From positions 1 to 45,178 of the forward strand of contig DAIMGT010000026.1 in assembly GCA_036723735.1 (NCBI GenBank): a stretch of 45,178 bases of DNA, in the 5' to 3' direction. Source of the stretch: UBA4656 sp002405525. GTDB lineage: Bacteria; Pseudomonadota; Gammaproteobacteria; Xanthomonadales; Ahniellaceae. Under the pieces are notes generated by a model. That model ran no database searches. It had not been told where the DNA came from and was given only the letters and a program-made list of their open reading frames with translations. Position 1 is the first letter of the stretch, and each line of letters starts with the position of its first letter. Of the stretch, positions 31,920-41,339 are shown one piece after another. The position numbers and the translations under genes are program-made.

Positions 31920-33349
31920 TAGTCGCCGATCGGCACGCGCCGGATCTGGCCGGTTCCGGTGTCGATGCGCAGCACCTCGTGGGCGTTGGTGTTGGCGACC
32001 CACAGCGACTGCGCGGCGCTCGCGATGCCCCCGGGCTCATGCAGTCGGTAAGGCACGGCGAGCGTACGCACGCCGCCGCCGCGCAGCGACAGCGCCTTGA
32101 TCTTTCCGTTGAGCGTGTCGGCAATCCAGAGGATCGACCCACCGGGATCGAGAGCGATCGCCGTCGGTCCCTGCAAGCGAACCCGGTTCGGGACGCCGTC
32201 GGTATCACCTGACTCGTACAGACCTGCGCCGGCGAGCGTGCGTACATGGGCATCGAGCAGGCGCACCGACCGGATTGCCGACGCATCGGCATCGGCCACG
32301 TAGAGCGCCTGGACGCCTGCGGCTACGCCGGACGGGCGTGCGAACGCTGCGATGTCGATGCCGCCGTCTCGTAGGTCATGGGCCCCGGTGCCGACCACGC
32401 GGCCTATGATCCGGCGCGCGAGGTCGATGGCCCAGACCTGGTTCGAGCCGGACATCGCGATGAACAGTTGCTCGGCGGCCGCCGTGAGGTCGCAGGGCGC
32501 GTTGAGACCGGTGCCCCGAAGATTTGGCGAGTCCACCACCGCTTCCAGTCCCTGCTGACCGGTGCCGGCGAGGGTGTCAACCTCGCCGTTGTGCAGACGC
32601 ACCCGCCGGATCGCGTGGTTGCCGCGATCTGCCACGTAGAGCAGGTCCTTGACGATCGCCATGCCCTGCGGGTCGTTGAATGCGGCATCGCCACCCTTGC
32701 CGTCCCAGAAACCAGGGTTGCCAGATCCGAACTGGCGGAGCACGCGGCCGTCGTGTGTGACTTCGATGATCCGGTTGTGCCCGGAGTCGGCGACATAGAG
32801 CAGGCTTTCGGTCGCCAGCACCCGTCCCGGAAACCGCAGCGGCAGCTTCGACTCCGGCCGTGCCGCCGGTTGCACGGACTCGTACACCCGGGCGTCGCGC
32901 GCAGCCGCGTCCTCCAGCAGGTCGTTAACCAGCGGGTCGAGCATGCTGCGATGGCCCTCGCCGACGAACGTCCGCACCGGACGGCCCGAGGTGTCGAGTA
33001 CCACCAGCGTGGGCCAGGCATTGACGCCCCAGACGTCCCATGCCTGGAAGTGGGGATCCGACGCGACCGGGTGGCGGATGAAGGCGCGATTGACCGCCTT
33101 GAGCACGTTCGCAGGTTCGCGCTCGGCGGGAAACCTCGGGCAGTGGATCGATACCACGCACAGTCCGTCGTGGTACTTGACCTCGAGGTGCCGAAGGTCG
33201 GGAATGTTGTGTTGCGAATGGGTGTTGCTATAGCTCCAGAAGTGAAGGATGACGACCCGGCCGCGCAGCGCGCGCAGGCGCACCGGCTGGTCGACGTTCA
33301 CCCATTCCAGTCCGTCCGGAAGCTCCGGAACGGAAACGCTGCTGTCCAC
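31919..33349 (-). CDS. NHLRC2-like protein: degenerate thioredoxin fold plus NHL repeats
   Basis: A 476-residue cytoplasmic-looking protein with two parts. Residues about 20-150 form a thioredoxin/TlpA-like fold (RGRVVILHFWSYSNTH, VVSIHCPRFPAE, WGVNAWPTLVVLDTSGRPV). Residues about 165-470 form a six-bladed NHL beta-propeller with repeated LYVADSGHNRI, LYVADRGNHAIRRV and LWVANTNAHEV units. In human NHLRC2 the redox site is a CC-x-x-C motif. Here the same place reads SNTH, so no redox cysteines are present. The role is unknown, and protein binding or scaffolding is plausible. The TAG stop lies at the border of a repeat element. Confidence 0.8.
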   Translation of the reverse strand: MDSSVSVPELPDGLEWVNVDQPVRLRALRGRVVILHFWSYSNTHSQHNIPDLRHLEVKYHDGLCVVSIHCPRFPAEREPANVLKAVNRAFIRHPVASDPHFQAWDVWGVNAWPTLVVLDTSGRPVRTFVGEGHRSMLDPLVNDLLEDAAARDARVYESVQPAARPESKLPLRFPGRVLATESLLYVADSGHNRIIEVTHDGRVLRQFGSGNPGFWDGKGGDAAFNDPQGMAIVKDLLYVADRGNHAIRRVRLHNGEVDTLAGTGQQGLEAVVDSPNLRGTGLNAPCDLTAAAEQLFIAMSGSNQVWAIDLARRIIGRVVGTGAHDLRDGGIDIAAFARPSGVAAGVQALYVADADASAIRSVRLLDAHVRTLAGAGLYESGDTDGVPNRVRLQGPTAIALDPGGSILWIADTLNGKIKALSLRGGGVRTLAVPYRLHEPGGIASAAQSLWVANTNAHEVLRIDTGTGQIRRVPIGD

Positions 33350-33412
33350 GGCCCACCCACTGCCCGCTGATCCCCGTCAGAAGCATAGGGGCTCCACCGC
33401 CCAGCGGACGTC

Positions 33413-33434
33413 GAACATGTGAACAAATGTTCAC
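33413..33434. promoter_or_regulatory. Overlapping palindromes upstream of the NHL-repeat gene
   Basis: GTGAAC-AAAT-GTTCAC (33419-33434) overlaps a second dyad, GAACAT (33413-33418) with ATGTTC (33427-33432). The site lies 64-85 bp upstream of the NHL-repeat gene start, in a 287 bp gap towards kdsB with no gene. It is a candidate operator for that gene. The rest of the gap shows nothing clear. Confidence 0.4.
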
Positions 33435-33636
33435 GCGACGACCGTCTATGGTGCGCGTCTACGCAGCGCGGCATCCAGCCAGCCGCCGGCGGCATGATTT
33501 CTTCATCTCGCAGCGGGTCGAGACGGCGCCTTCCTGCGCCTTCTGCGCGGCGCCAGTCGGGATCTGTCGCCACACGCGTCGTCTGAACCGTTCGCCGGAC
33601 GGATCGATTCGCGACGACTGCCAACCATGCGGCGCG

Positions 33637-34443
33637 CTATCCGGATCTCCCCTCGACGCCCTGCAGGGACGCGTCGACAGAGCCCGCGAGCCGCGTTTCG
33701 GCACGCGCCAGATCGGCCTCGGTGTCGACCCCGGGCGGGAAGGGCTCAGGGGCGAGGCCGACGGCCAGGGCGTGGCCCGCCTCGAGGACGCGCAGTTGCT
33801 CCAGCGCCTCGACGTCCTCCAGCAACCCGCGCGGCAAGCTGGCGAAATGCCGCAGGAATCCGGCCCGGTAGGCATAGATGCCGATGTGGCGCAGGAACAC
33901 GACACTGCCGGGCAGCCGCGTGCGATCGACGGCGAACGCATCGCGCGCCCAGGGCACCGCGGCGCGCGAAAAGTACAGGGCACGGCCGCGCGCATCGCGC
34001 ACGACCTTGACCACGTTCGGATCGAACAGTTGCCCGACCTCGTCGATCGGCGTGGCGAGGGTGGCCATGTCGGTACCGGGGTCGCCTGCCAGCGCGGCCG
34101 CCACGGCCACGATCCCGCTCGCCGGGGCGAACGGCTCGTCGCCCTGCAGATTGACCACCACGGTGTCGTCGTCCCAGCCGCGCAGGTGGGCGACCGCGGC
34201 GAGGCGGTCGGTGCCGGACGGGTGGTCGCTGCGCGTCATGGCCACTGCAACGCCCAGCGGCGACACCACGGCGGCGATCTCCGCTGCATCGGTCGCCACC
34301 ACCACTTCCATGGCGCCGGCACGACGGGCGCATTCGACCACATGCGCCACCAGCGGACGGCCACCGAGCAGCCGCAGCGGCTTGCGCGGCAGGCGTGTGG
34401 ACCCGAGCCGCGCGGGGATGGCGACGACGAACCGGTCGATCAC
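33637..34443 (-). CDS. kdsB: 3-deoxy-manno-octulosonate cytidylyltransferase
   Basis: A 268-residue cytoplasmic enzyme that activates KDO with CTP for lipopolysaccharide inner core. The nucleotide-binding start VVAIPARLGSTRLPRKPL, VVVATDAAEI, SGTDRLAAVA, VVNLQGDEP and the dimer/substrate strand HIGIYAYRAGFLRHFASLP are typical. GTG at 34443 is preceded by AAGGAGGG and overlaps the lpxK stop in a GTGA, so the longer upstream open frame is rejected. It is the last gene of the lol-comEC-exb-msbA-lpxK operon. Confidence 0.95.
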   Translation of the reverse strand: MIDRFVVAIPARLGSTRLPRKPLRLLGGRPLVAHVVECARRAGAMEVVVATDAAEIAAVVSPLGVAVAMTRSDHPSGTDRLAAVAHLRGWDDDTVVVNLQGDEPFAPASGIVAVAAALAGDPGTDMATLATPIDEVGQLFDPNVVKVVRDARGRALYFSRAAVPWARDAFAVDRTRLPGSVVFLRHIGIYAYRAGFLRHFASLPRGLLEDVEALEQLRVLEAGHALAVGLAPEPFPPGVDTEADLARAETRLAGSVDASLQGVEGRSG

Positions 34444-35438
34444 GCGACCCTCCTTGACAGGGCGTGCAGTTGTTCGTGCAGACGATCGATGAAGGCGAGC
34501 GGCAGTTCCGCCTCGACCGGCACCACCCAGGTCCGGGCATCGGCGAAGCGGGAGCACTTCACCGCATCCTTCTCGGTGACCAGCACCGGCAGATCGTCAT
34601 CGAAGGCCAGTTCTCGACCCTCGAACGGATAGTGGTCGGGCCAGGGATGAGGTCGAACCCGGATGCCGAAGCCCTGCAGCAGGGCGAAAAACCGGTCGGG
34701 ATTGCCGATCCCGGCCACCGCGTGCACCTCGCGGCCGCGCAGCGCATCCAGCGCCAGCGCACGGCCCGAACCGTCGAGCGCGAGCGCGCGCTGGCCGACG
34801 ACGCGCATCGACACTTCGCCCGCGCGCGGCGCTCCGCCGTTGGTCACGATGTGATCCACGCCCAGGGCGCGGGACACCGGCTCCCGCAGGGGGCCGGCCG
34901 GCAGCAGGTGTCCGTTGCCGAACCGACGATTGCCGTCCACCACCAGCACTTCGAGGTCGCGGGCGAGCGCCCAGTGCTGCAGCCCGTCATCGCACAGCAC
35001 GACGTCGCAGCCGCGCCGTGCGAGAAGTGCCGCCGCCGCGGCGCGGCGGCGGCCGGTGGCGACCGGGACGCCGGTGGCGCGCACCAGCAGCAGCGCCTCA
35101 TCGCCGTGCGCCGCCGGGTCGGCGTGCGGTTCGACCATGCCAGGGCGCCGCCGGCGTCCGCCGTAACCGCGCAGTGCGATTCCCGGATGCCAGCCGCGCT
35201 GGCGGAGCTCGACGGCGAGGGCCGCCACCAGCGGCGTCTTTCCCGTTCCGCCGACGGTGAGGTTGCCGATCACCAGGACCGGGACCCCGATCCGCGCGCT
35301 ACCCAGAATCCCGGCCCCGTACAGCCATCGCCGCAGGCCCAGTGCGCCCCGGTAGACCAGCTCCAGCACGCGCAGCGGCCAAGGTGGGGGAGCACCGCCA
35401 TACCAGATCGCTTCCAGTCGCTCGCGCAGAGCAGGCAT
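34440..35438 (-). CDS. lpxK: Tetraacyldisaccharide 4'-kinase
   Basis: A 332-residue inner-membrane-associated kinase that phosphorylates the lipid A disaccharide at the 4' position. It has a hydrophobic N-terminal helix, the Walker A loop VIGNLTVGGTGKTPLV (about residues 56-71), ALRGYGGR, HGDEALLL, the Walker-B-like VVLCDDGLQHWALARD and VTEKDAVKCSRF near the end. It follows msbA by 10 bp and overlaps kdsB, giving a lipid A/KDO block. Confidence 0.96.
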   Translation of the reverse strand: MPALRERLEAIWYGGAPPPWPLRVLELVYRGALGLRRWLYGAGILGSARIGVPVLVIGNLTVGGTGKTPLVAALAVELRQRGWHPGIALRGYGGRRRRPGMVEPHADPAAHGDEALLLVRATGVPVATGRRRAAAAALLARRGCDVVLCDDGLQHWALARDLEVLVVDGNRRFGNGHLLPAGPLREPVSRALGVDHIVTNGGAPRAGEVSMRVVGQRALALDGSGRALALDALRGREVHAVAGIGNPDRFFALLQGFGIRVRPHPWPDHYPFEGRELAFDDDLPVLVTEKDAVKCSRFADARTWVVPVEAELPLAFIDRLHEQLHALSRRVA

Positions 35439-35448
35439 CGGGCACCGC

Positions 35449-37215
35449 TCAGTCGCCGCGCAGCTCGAGGCCGGAGAGCCGGGAGTAGTGGCCGCCGCGC
35501 GCCAGCAGTTCGGCGTGGCGCCCGCGCTCGACGAGCTGCCCGCGGTCGAGCACCACGATCTGGTCCGCGTGCTCCACGGTCGAAAGACGATGCGCGATCA
35601 CCAGCGTGGTGCGGCCGCGCATGGTGCGCTCCAGCGCGTCCTGGATCAGGCGCTCGGATTCGGTGTCAAGCGAGGACGTCGCTTCATCGAGGATCAGGAT
35701 CGGCGCATTCTTGAGCAGGGCCCGCGCGATCGCGAGTCGCTGCCTTTGGCCACCGGACAGCAGCATTCCGCCCGAGCCGATCGGGGTATCGAAGCCCTGC
35801 GGCAGGCGCTCGATGAAATCGAGCGCGTTGGCCGCGGTTGCGACGTCCACCAGCCGCTCGCGCGTCACCGCGCAGGGGCTGCCGTACGCGATGTTGGCTG
35901 CGACCGTGTCGTCGAACAGCAGCACGTCCTGGCTGACCAAGGCGATCTGGCGTCGGAGGTCCTCCAGCCGGTAATCCGAGATCGGCACGCCGTCCAGCAA
36001 CACTGTGCCTGCGTCCGGCTCGTACAGCCGCGGGAGCAGGCGAACGAGGGTCGACTTGCCGCTTCCGGATCGACCCACGATCGCAGTGACGGTCCCTGGA
36101 GCCACCTCGAACGACAGACCGGCGAGCGCCGGCGGCTTGTCAACGGCGTATCGCACCGCAACGTCGCGGAACACGATCCGGCCTTCGGCTCGCGCCAGGG
36201 CACGGGTGCCGCGATCTGACTCGGGCTCGGCATCCAGCACCTCGAACAGGCCGCTCGCCGCCGCCACGCCCTTCTGGATCATGCCCTGAACGTTGGTGAT
36301 GCGCTTGAGCGACGGCAGCATGGCCATCATCGCCGTCATCAGCGACACGAAGGCGCCCGCCGACAGCCGCTGCGCCATCGCCTCCTGGCTCGCGACCCAG
36401 ATGATCACCGCCAGCGCAATCGCCGCCAGCAGCTGCACCAGCGCGGAGCTGACCGCCTTGGTGGCCTCGACCTTGACCTGCAGCCGGCGGTTGCGCTCGG
36501 CCACTGCCGCGAAACGCGCCACCTCGCGCTCCTGCCCGCCATAGACCTTGACCACGTGCTGGCTGCCAACCGCTTCCTCGGCGATGTGCGCCAGTTCGCC
36601 CACCGAGGCCTGGATCCGGGTGTTGATCCTCCGATAGCGCCGCCCGACCACCGTGATGATGCCGGCGATCAGGGGTCCCATGATGAGCATCGCGGTGGTC
36701 ACCCTGACGCTCTGCATGAGCATCACCGTCAGCAGCGCTCCGAGCGTGAGCAGATCGGTGATCGCGACCTTCACCGCGTCGCTGCTGGCTTGCGCGACCT
36801 GCTCGGTGTGGTAGGTCAGGCGCGTCACCAGCACCGCACCCGGTCGCTGGTCGAACCAGCGAGACGGCATGCGCAGGTACTTGGCCAGCACCTGCTCGCG
36901 CAGCGTCTGCACCACCCCGCGGCCGATGCGCGCCATTCCGTAGTCGGTCACGAAGGTCGCCATGCCGCGGGCGAGGAACAGACCGACGATGACGAACGGA
37001 AGCCACGCCGCGACGGCCGGATCCGGCGCCACGAAGGTCTGGTCGATCAGTGGCTTCATCAGGGCGGTGAAGGCCCCCGCCGCCGCGGCCTCCACCAGCA
37101 TGCCGCAGAATGCCAGCGTCGCCAGCGGCCAGTGCGCGCCCGTATACCCCAGCAGCCGCCGGTAGGTCGCCGCGCTGGACACGCGCGGTCCGGCGTCCGG
37201 CGCTGCCGCGTCCAT
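35449..37215 (-). CDS. msbA: Lipid A export ABC transporter, ATPase and permease
   Basis: A 588-residue half-transporter that flips lipid A-core across the inner membrane. Six membrane helices fill about residues 15-310, including SRWFDQRPGAVLVTRLTYHT. The nucleotide-binding domain has Walker A VGRSGSGKSTLVRLL, Q-loop ALVSQDVLLFDDTVAANIAY, signature LSGGQRQRLAIARALL, Walker B ILILDEATSSLD and the switch IAHRLSTVEHAD. ATG at 37215 lies 4 bp after exbD. An earlier in-frame start would overlap exbD and is not needed. Confidence 0.95.
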   Translation of the reverse strand: MDAAAPDAGPRVSSAATYRRLLGYTGAHWPLATLAFCGMLVEAAAAGAFTALMKPLIDQTFVAPDPAVAAWLPFVIVGLFLARGMATFVTDYGMARIGRGVVQTLREQVLAKYLRMPSRWFDQRPGAVLVTRLTYHTEQVAQASSDAVKVAITDLLTLGALLTVMLMQSVRVTTAMLIMGPLIAGIITVVGRRYRRINTRIQASVGELAHIAEEAVGSQHVVKVYGGQEREVARFAAVAERNRRLQVKVEATKAVSSALVQLLAAIALAVIIWVASQEAMAQRLSAGAFVSLMTAMMAMLPSLKRITNVQGMIQKGVAAASGLFEVLDAEPESDRGTRALARAEGRIVFRDVAVRYAVDKPPALAGLSFEVAPGTVTAIVGRSGSGKSTLVRLLPRLYEPDAGTVLLDGVPISDYRLEDLRRQIALVSQDVLLFDDTVAANIAYGSPCAVTRERLVDVATAANALDFIERLPQGFDTPIGSGGMLLSGGQRQRLAIARALLKNAPILILDEATSSLDTESERLIQDALERTMRGRTTLVIAHRLSTVEHADQIVVLDRGQLVERGRHAELLARGGHYSRLSGLELRGD

Positions 37216-37219
37216 GCGC

Positions 37220-37645
37220 TTACCGCCCGGCCTCGGCCGGAACGGTGGCAATCTGCAGATTGGCGAAACCGAGCTGCGCCAGGGCGTCCATCGCGGTCAC
37301 CACCGCCTGGTGCGGCGTGCGGCCGTCGGCGCGCAGCACGACGCGTTGGCCGCGGTTGTTGCCGGCTGCCTGCGCGAGCGCAGCACGCAAGGTCTCCAAT
37401 GACGGATTGAGCACCTCGCTGGACCCGACGTAGTAGCGGCCTTCGCGATCGATCAGCAGCACCAGTTCCTGGCCTTCGGTCGACGCGGCCTCGGCGGATG
37501 CCTCCGGCAGGGTGATCCGGACCCGCGTCGAATTGGAGAACGTGGTCGTCAGGACCAGGAACATCAGCAGGACCAGCATGACGTCGATCAGCGGGATCAC
37601 GTTGATCTCGAAATCGTCTTCGTGGCCCGGGGGCGCGATCCTCAC
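37220..37645 (-). CDS. exbD: ExbD/TolR-family biopolymer transport protein
   Basis: A 141-residue inner-membrane protein with a single N-terminal membrane helix carrying the proton-path aspartate (FEINVIPLIDVMLVLLMFLV), and a periplasmic domain (residues about 45-135). With ExbB it converts proton motive force into energy for TonB-type or Tol-type action. GTG at 37645 overlaps the exbB stop (GTGA). Its place before msbA is usual for Xanthomonas relatives. It could energise the TonB receptor found elsewhere in the window. Confidence 0.93.
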   Translation of the reverse strand: MRIAPPGHEDDFEINVIPLIDVMLVLLMFLVLTTTFSNSTRVRITLPEASAEAASTEGQELVLLIDREGRYYVGSSEVLNPSLETLRAALAQAAGNNRGQRVVLRADGRTPHQAVVTAMDALAQLGFANLQIATVPAEAGR

Positions 37646-38283
37646 CGCGTCGCCCCCCGCGCGGCGGACGGTGCATCGAGCGCGTCCAGCAGGGCCAGCA
37701 CCTCGCGCTCCATCGCGATGCCGTAGCCGGCGATGCGGGAGCGGAAATAGCGGTGGAACACGTACGCGGGCACTGCCACACACAACCCCGCCGCGGTGCA
37801 GACCAGCGCCTCGCCGATACCGCCGGCCATGTGCTGCGCATCGCCGACGCCATGCACCATGGCGGCGAGGAACATCCGGATCAGGCCGATCACCGTGCCG
37901 AGCAGCCCGAGCAGGGGCGAGATCAGGGCCAGGGTGCCGAGCGTGGTGAGAAAGCGGTTGAGGTCGTGCATGACCTGGCGGCCGATGTCCTCGACTCTTT
38001 CTCGCACCGCATCGCGGCCCAGATGACGGGCGCGCAGCACGCCGCCGAGCAGCCGCCCGAGCGGCGACCCCGCCTCCAGCGCGTCGATGTGGCCGGCTTC
38101 GATGCGGCGTCCGGCCGCCCAGTCGCGCACCTCGGCACCGAGGCCGGTCGGTGTCACCGACTTCGCGCGCAGCGTCCAGAACCGCTCGACCACGATCGCG
38201 AGCACCAGCACGGAACAGAACGCGATGGGCACCATGCCCCATCCACCCGCCAACAGCAGCTCGAGCACGCGACGACCCCGCAC
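37642..38283 (-). CDS. exbB: ExbB/TolQ-family proton channel protein
   Basis: A 213-residue inner-membrane protein with three membrane helices: about 7-30 (LLLAGGWGMVPIAFCSVLVL), 110-135 and 155-180. The family core LGTLALISPLLGLLGTVIGL and EALVCTAAGLCVAVPAYVFH is clear. It forms the proton-conducting motor with ExbD. The start is a GTG at 38283. Another GTG five codons in is possible. The 61 bp gap to comEC holds no feature. Confidence 0.94.
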   Translation of the reverse strand: MRGRRVLELLLAGGWGMVPIAFCSVLVLAIVVERFWTLRAKSVTPTGLGAEVRDWAAGRRIEAGHIDALEAGSPLGRLLGGVLRARHLGRDAVRERVEDIGRQVMHDLNRFLTTLGTLALISPLLGLLGTVIGLIRMFLAAMVHGVGDAQHMAGGIGEALVCTAAGLCVAVPAYVFHRYFRSRIAGYGIAMEREVLALLDALDAPSAARGATR

Positions 38284-38344
38284 CGGAAGGAGCAGGAATC
38301 ATAGCAGCGCGACCGCGGGGGACGTTGCTGCACGATCCCCCGGT

Positions 38345-40630
38345 TCAGGGCTCCTGCCACGCCCGTGGAACGGACCGCCGCTCGAGCGCGCGGACCTGCA
38401 CGCCGGACGGCGACAGCCGCAACCGGATCGCACCGCTGGTGCCGGTGTGCAGTACGTCGGCGCCGGCGCCGCGCAGGCGGTCGACGACTTCCGGTGCGGG
38501 GTGGCCGAACCGGTTGCGGTGCCCGGCCGATGCCACGCCGATGCGCGGCGCAACCGCGGCGACCAGCGCCGGACTCGACCCGCCGCGACTACCGTGGTGC
38601 GGCAGCACCAGCACGTCGGCGCGCACGACCGGGGCCGCGCGCGCCAGTCGCTGCTCGACGATCGCGCCGATGTCGCCGGGCAGCAGGACCGCACGCTCGC
38701 CGGCGGCGACCCGCAGCACGCACGAGGCTTCGTTGCCGAGCGGCGGAAAATGCTCCGGCGGATGCAGGATCTCGAAATCGACCCCGTCCCAGGTCCAACG
38801 CATGCCGGCCTCGCAGGTCCGGCCTCGCCCGCTGCCGGGGCCGGCCAGCACGTCTGCCCTCGGATGGCTCCGCAGCACCGCCTCCGCCCCGCCTGCGTGG
38901 TCGCCGTCGCCATGACTGATCACCACCCGGTCGAGTCGCCGCACGCCGATCGCCCGCAGCGCCGGCACGACGACCGCCGCACCGGCATCGAAGCCCTCGG
39001 GCCGCGCCGGACCGGTGTCGTACAGCAGGGCGTGGCCGGCGGTGCGCACGACCACCGCGAGCCCCTGCCCCACGTCCAGCACTGTGAGGTCCACGCTGCC
39101 AGGGGCGGGTCCCGGTAGCCGCGGCCAAAGCATCGGAAGCCACAGCAGCGGCGCCAGCAGGCGACCGGGCACCGCCCGCGGCAGCAGCACGATCGCAGCA
39201 CCCGCGACCGCCAGAGCGAGCGTGAGCGGGTCGGGCGGCGGCAGGTCGATGGCTGCCAGCGGCCACGTCGCGATCCACTGCAGCAGATCGAGGTAGGCCC
39301 GGGCGGCGTGGGCTGCGACGCGCATCAGCAGATCGGAGACGACAGCCAACGGGGCCAGTCCGATCGCCAGCAGAAGCAAAGGAACCATGACGAAACTCAC
39401 CCACGGGATCGCCGCCACGTTCGCCAGCGGTCCCGCCAGCGAGGTCTGCTGGAACCACGCCACCCCGAGGGGCAGCAGCGCAACGGACGCCACCCACTGG
39501 GCACGGGTCCAGGCCATCCACCAGCCGCCGGGCGGGCGGCCGTCCAGCGCGAACAGCAGCCAGAACACCCCGCCGAACGACAGCCAGAAGCCCGCGTTGA
39601 GCACCGCGAGCGGATCGAACAGCAACACCGCCAGCGCCGCCAGCGCCAGCGCCCCGCCCGCGCCGAGACGGCGACGCAGGACCACTGCGATCAGCACCGC
39701 AGCAAGCATGGCCAGTGTGCGCTGCACCGGCAAGGACAGGCCCGCCAGCAGGGAGTACCCGCCGGCACCCGCCAGCGCTGCCCAGGCCGCGAGGGAGCGT
39801 CGCGGTATCCGCCGGCCCGCGCCTGGCAAGAGGCGGTGGACCAGCCCGGCGATCAGTGCTGCGAAGGCTCCGACCAGCCCGATATGGAAGCCCGAAATCG
39901 CGACCAGATGGGTGGTACCGGTGGCCCGGAACACCTGCCAAAGGGAGTCCGGAATCGCCGCCTGATCGCCGACCGCGAGCGCGCGCAGGAGCGCCGACGC
40001 CTCCAGGTCGGCAACCGCGATGGCGATGCGGTGGGCGACGGCCTCGCGCCAAGCGTCGACACCCGGCTCGATGGTGCCGCGCTGCAGGAACTCGCGCACA
40101 TGCCCGGTCGCTGCATACCGCCGCTCGAGCGCGAGGCGCTCGAAGTCGAACCCGCCCGGGTTTCGCAGCCCGCGCGGACGCCGCAGGACCACGATCATCT
40201 CCAGTCGCTCGCCAGCGCGGATAGGCGCCGGGTCGCGCCACCGGGAGAGACGAAGGGTGCCGCGCAGGTCGACAGGCTGCCCGTGGATCGCCGCGAACGC
40301 GGTGTGGAACTCGAAGCGCTGCCGTTCGATGCCCGCCTCCGGCAGACCGACGACGACGCCCTTTACCCGCAGAGGGCGATCCTCGAGTGCCGGATCGAGC
40401 CGCTGGGCCATCGCAGAATGCGCGTGCACCAGAGCCCAGCCGAAGCCGAAGGCGAACGCGCCCACTGCCCGTGCCCGTCCGCCACGCTGCCAGCCCAGCG
40501 CGCCCAGCGCCCCCAGCGCCACGCAGATTGCGATGGGCGGCAGGGTCGCCAGCAGGAACGCGCAAAGGCAGCCGCCGAGCAGCGCCAGCGCGACGGCGCG
40601 TCCGAACGGGGCGATGCGGTCGGCGTCCAT
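38345..40630 (-). CDS. comEC: DNA internalization-related competence protein ComEC/Rec2
   Basis: A 761-residue inner-membrane protein thought to carry single-stranded DNA into the cytoplasm during natural transformation. Domains run in order: N-terminal membrane helices, a DUF4131-like segment (residues about 60-200), the Competence core (ATGTTHLVAISGFHIGLVGAF, about 230-490) and a C-terminal metallo-beta-lactamase domain (VDLTVLDVGQGLAVVVRTAG, ISHGDGDHAGGAEAVL, LPHHGSRGGSS). ATG at 40630 is chosen because the longer frame would overlap lolD. It points to competence but pilus genes are not in view. Confidence 0.93.
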   Translation of the reverse strand: MDADRIAPFGRAVALALLGGCLCAFLLATLPPIAICVALGALGALGWQRGGRARAVGAFAFGFGWALVHAHSAMAQRLDPALEDRPLRVKGVVVGLPEAGIERQRFEFHTAFAAIHGQPVDLRGTLRLSRWRDPAPIRAGERLEMIVVLRRPRGLRNPGGFDFERLALERRYAATGHVREFLQRGTIEPGVDAWREAVAHRIAIAVADLEASALLRALAVGDQAAIPDSLWQVFRATGTTHLVAISGFHIGLVGAFAALIAGLVHRLLPGAGRRIPRRSLAAWAALAGAGGYSLLAGLSLPVQRTLAMLAAVLIAVVLRRRLGAGGALALAALAVLLFDPLAVLNAGFWLSFGGVFWLLFALDGRPPGGWWMAWTRAQWVASVALLPLGVAWFQQTSLAGPLANVAAIPWVSFVMVPLLLLAIGLAPLAVVSDLLMRVAAHAARAYLDLLQWIATWPLAAIDLPPPDPLTLALAVAGAAIVLLPRAVPGRLLAPLLWLPMLWPRLPGPAPGSVDLTVLDVGQGLAVVVRTAGHALLYDTGPARPEGFDAGAAVVVPALRAIGVRRLDRVVISHGDGDHAGGAEAVLRSHPRADVLAGPGSGRGRTCEAGMRWTWDGVDFEILHPPEHFPPLGNEASCVLRVAAGERAVLLPGDIGAIVEQRLARAAPVVRADVLVLPHHGSRGGSSPALVAAVAPRIGVASAGHRNRFGHPAPEVVDRLRGAGADVLHTGTSGAIRLRLSPSGVQVRALERRSVPRAWQEP

Positions 40631-40646
40631 GCCGGGGTGGGTGCGG

Positions 40647-41339
40647 TCAGTCGGGCACGGCGTGCAGCCCGCCGCCGCCGAGTTCGAGGACGCGGTCCAT
40701 GCGTCGCGCCAGCGCACGATCGTGGGTCACCAGCACGAGGCTGGTACGGGCCTCGCGATTGAGTTCCAGCATCAGGTCATAGATCTGGCGCGCGTTGCGC
40801 TCGTCGAGGTTGCCGGTCGGTTCGTCGGCCAGCACGCAGGCCGGCCGCGTCACCAGCGCACGCGCGACCGCCGCGCGCTGGCGTTCGCCGCCGGACATCT
40901 CGCCCGGCTTGTGGCGTCTGCGCGCGCCGAGGCCCACGCGATCCAGTAGCGCGCCAGCGCGCGCCGCGGCGTCCGCGACCGGTGCGCCCGCGACCAGAAG
41001 TGGCATGGCGACGTTCTCCAGCGCGGTGAACTCCGGCAGCAGATGGTGGAACTGGTAGACGAAGCCCAGCGCGCGGTTGCGCAGCATCCCGCGCGCGTGG
41101 TCGGACAGCGCCGACATGCGCTGTCCAGTGATCTCGACTTCACCGGCCGTGGGCAGGTCCAGTCCGCCGATGATGTGCAGCAGCGTGCTCTTGCCGGCGC
41201 CCGATGCGCCGACGATGGCGACCGTCTCGCCCGCCTGTACTTCGAGGTCCACCGCGTGCAGCACCTCGGTGCGCAGATCGCCCTCCGCATAGGTCTTGGC
41301 GATGCCGCGCGCGCGCAGCACGGGCGCGGCCTCACTCAT
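40647..41339 (-). CDS. lolD: Lipoprotein-releasing ABC transporter ATPase
   Basis: A 230-residue ABC ATPase that powers release of outer-membrane lipoproteins from the inner membrane to LolA. Walker A is VGASGAGKSTLLHIIGGLD, the Q-loop region is FVYQFHHLLPEFTALENVAM, the signature is MSGGERQRAAVARAL, Walker B is ACVLADEPTGNLD and the switch histidine is in LVTHDRALA. The LPEFTALEN part is typical of LolD. Its ATG overlaps the stop of lolC by 8 bp. Confidence 0.95.
   Translation of the reverse strand: MSEAAPVLRARGIAKTYAEGDLRTEVLHAVDLEVQAGETVAIVGASGAGKSTLLHIIGGLDLPTAGEVEITGQRMSALSDHARGMLRNRALGFVYQFHHLLPEFTALENVAMPLLVAGAPVADAAARAGALLDRVGLGARRRHKPGEMSGGERQRAAVARALVTRPACVLADEPTGNLDERNARQIYDLMLELNREARTSLVLVTHDRALARRMDRVLELGGGGLHAVPD

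Noticed and set aside
38589..40565. A 658-codon second minus-strand frame within comEC
   Set aside because: It is out of frame with the ComEC motifs and shows only composition-driven Arg/Ala/Gly content.
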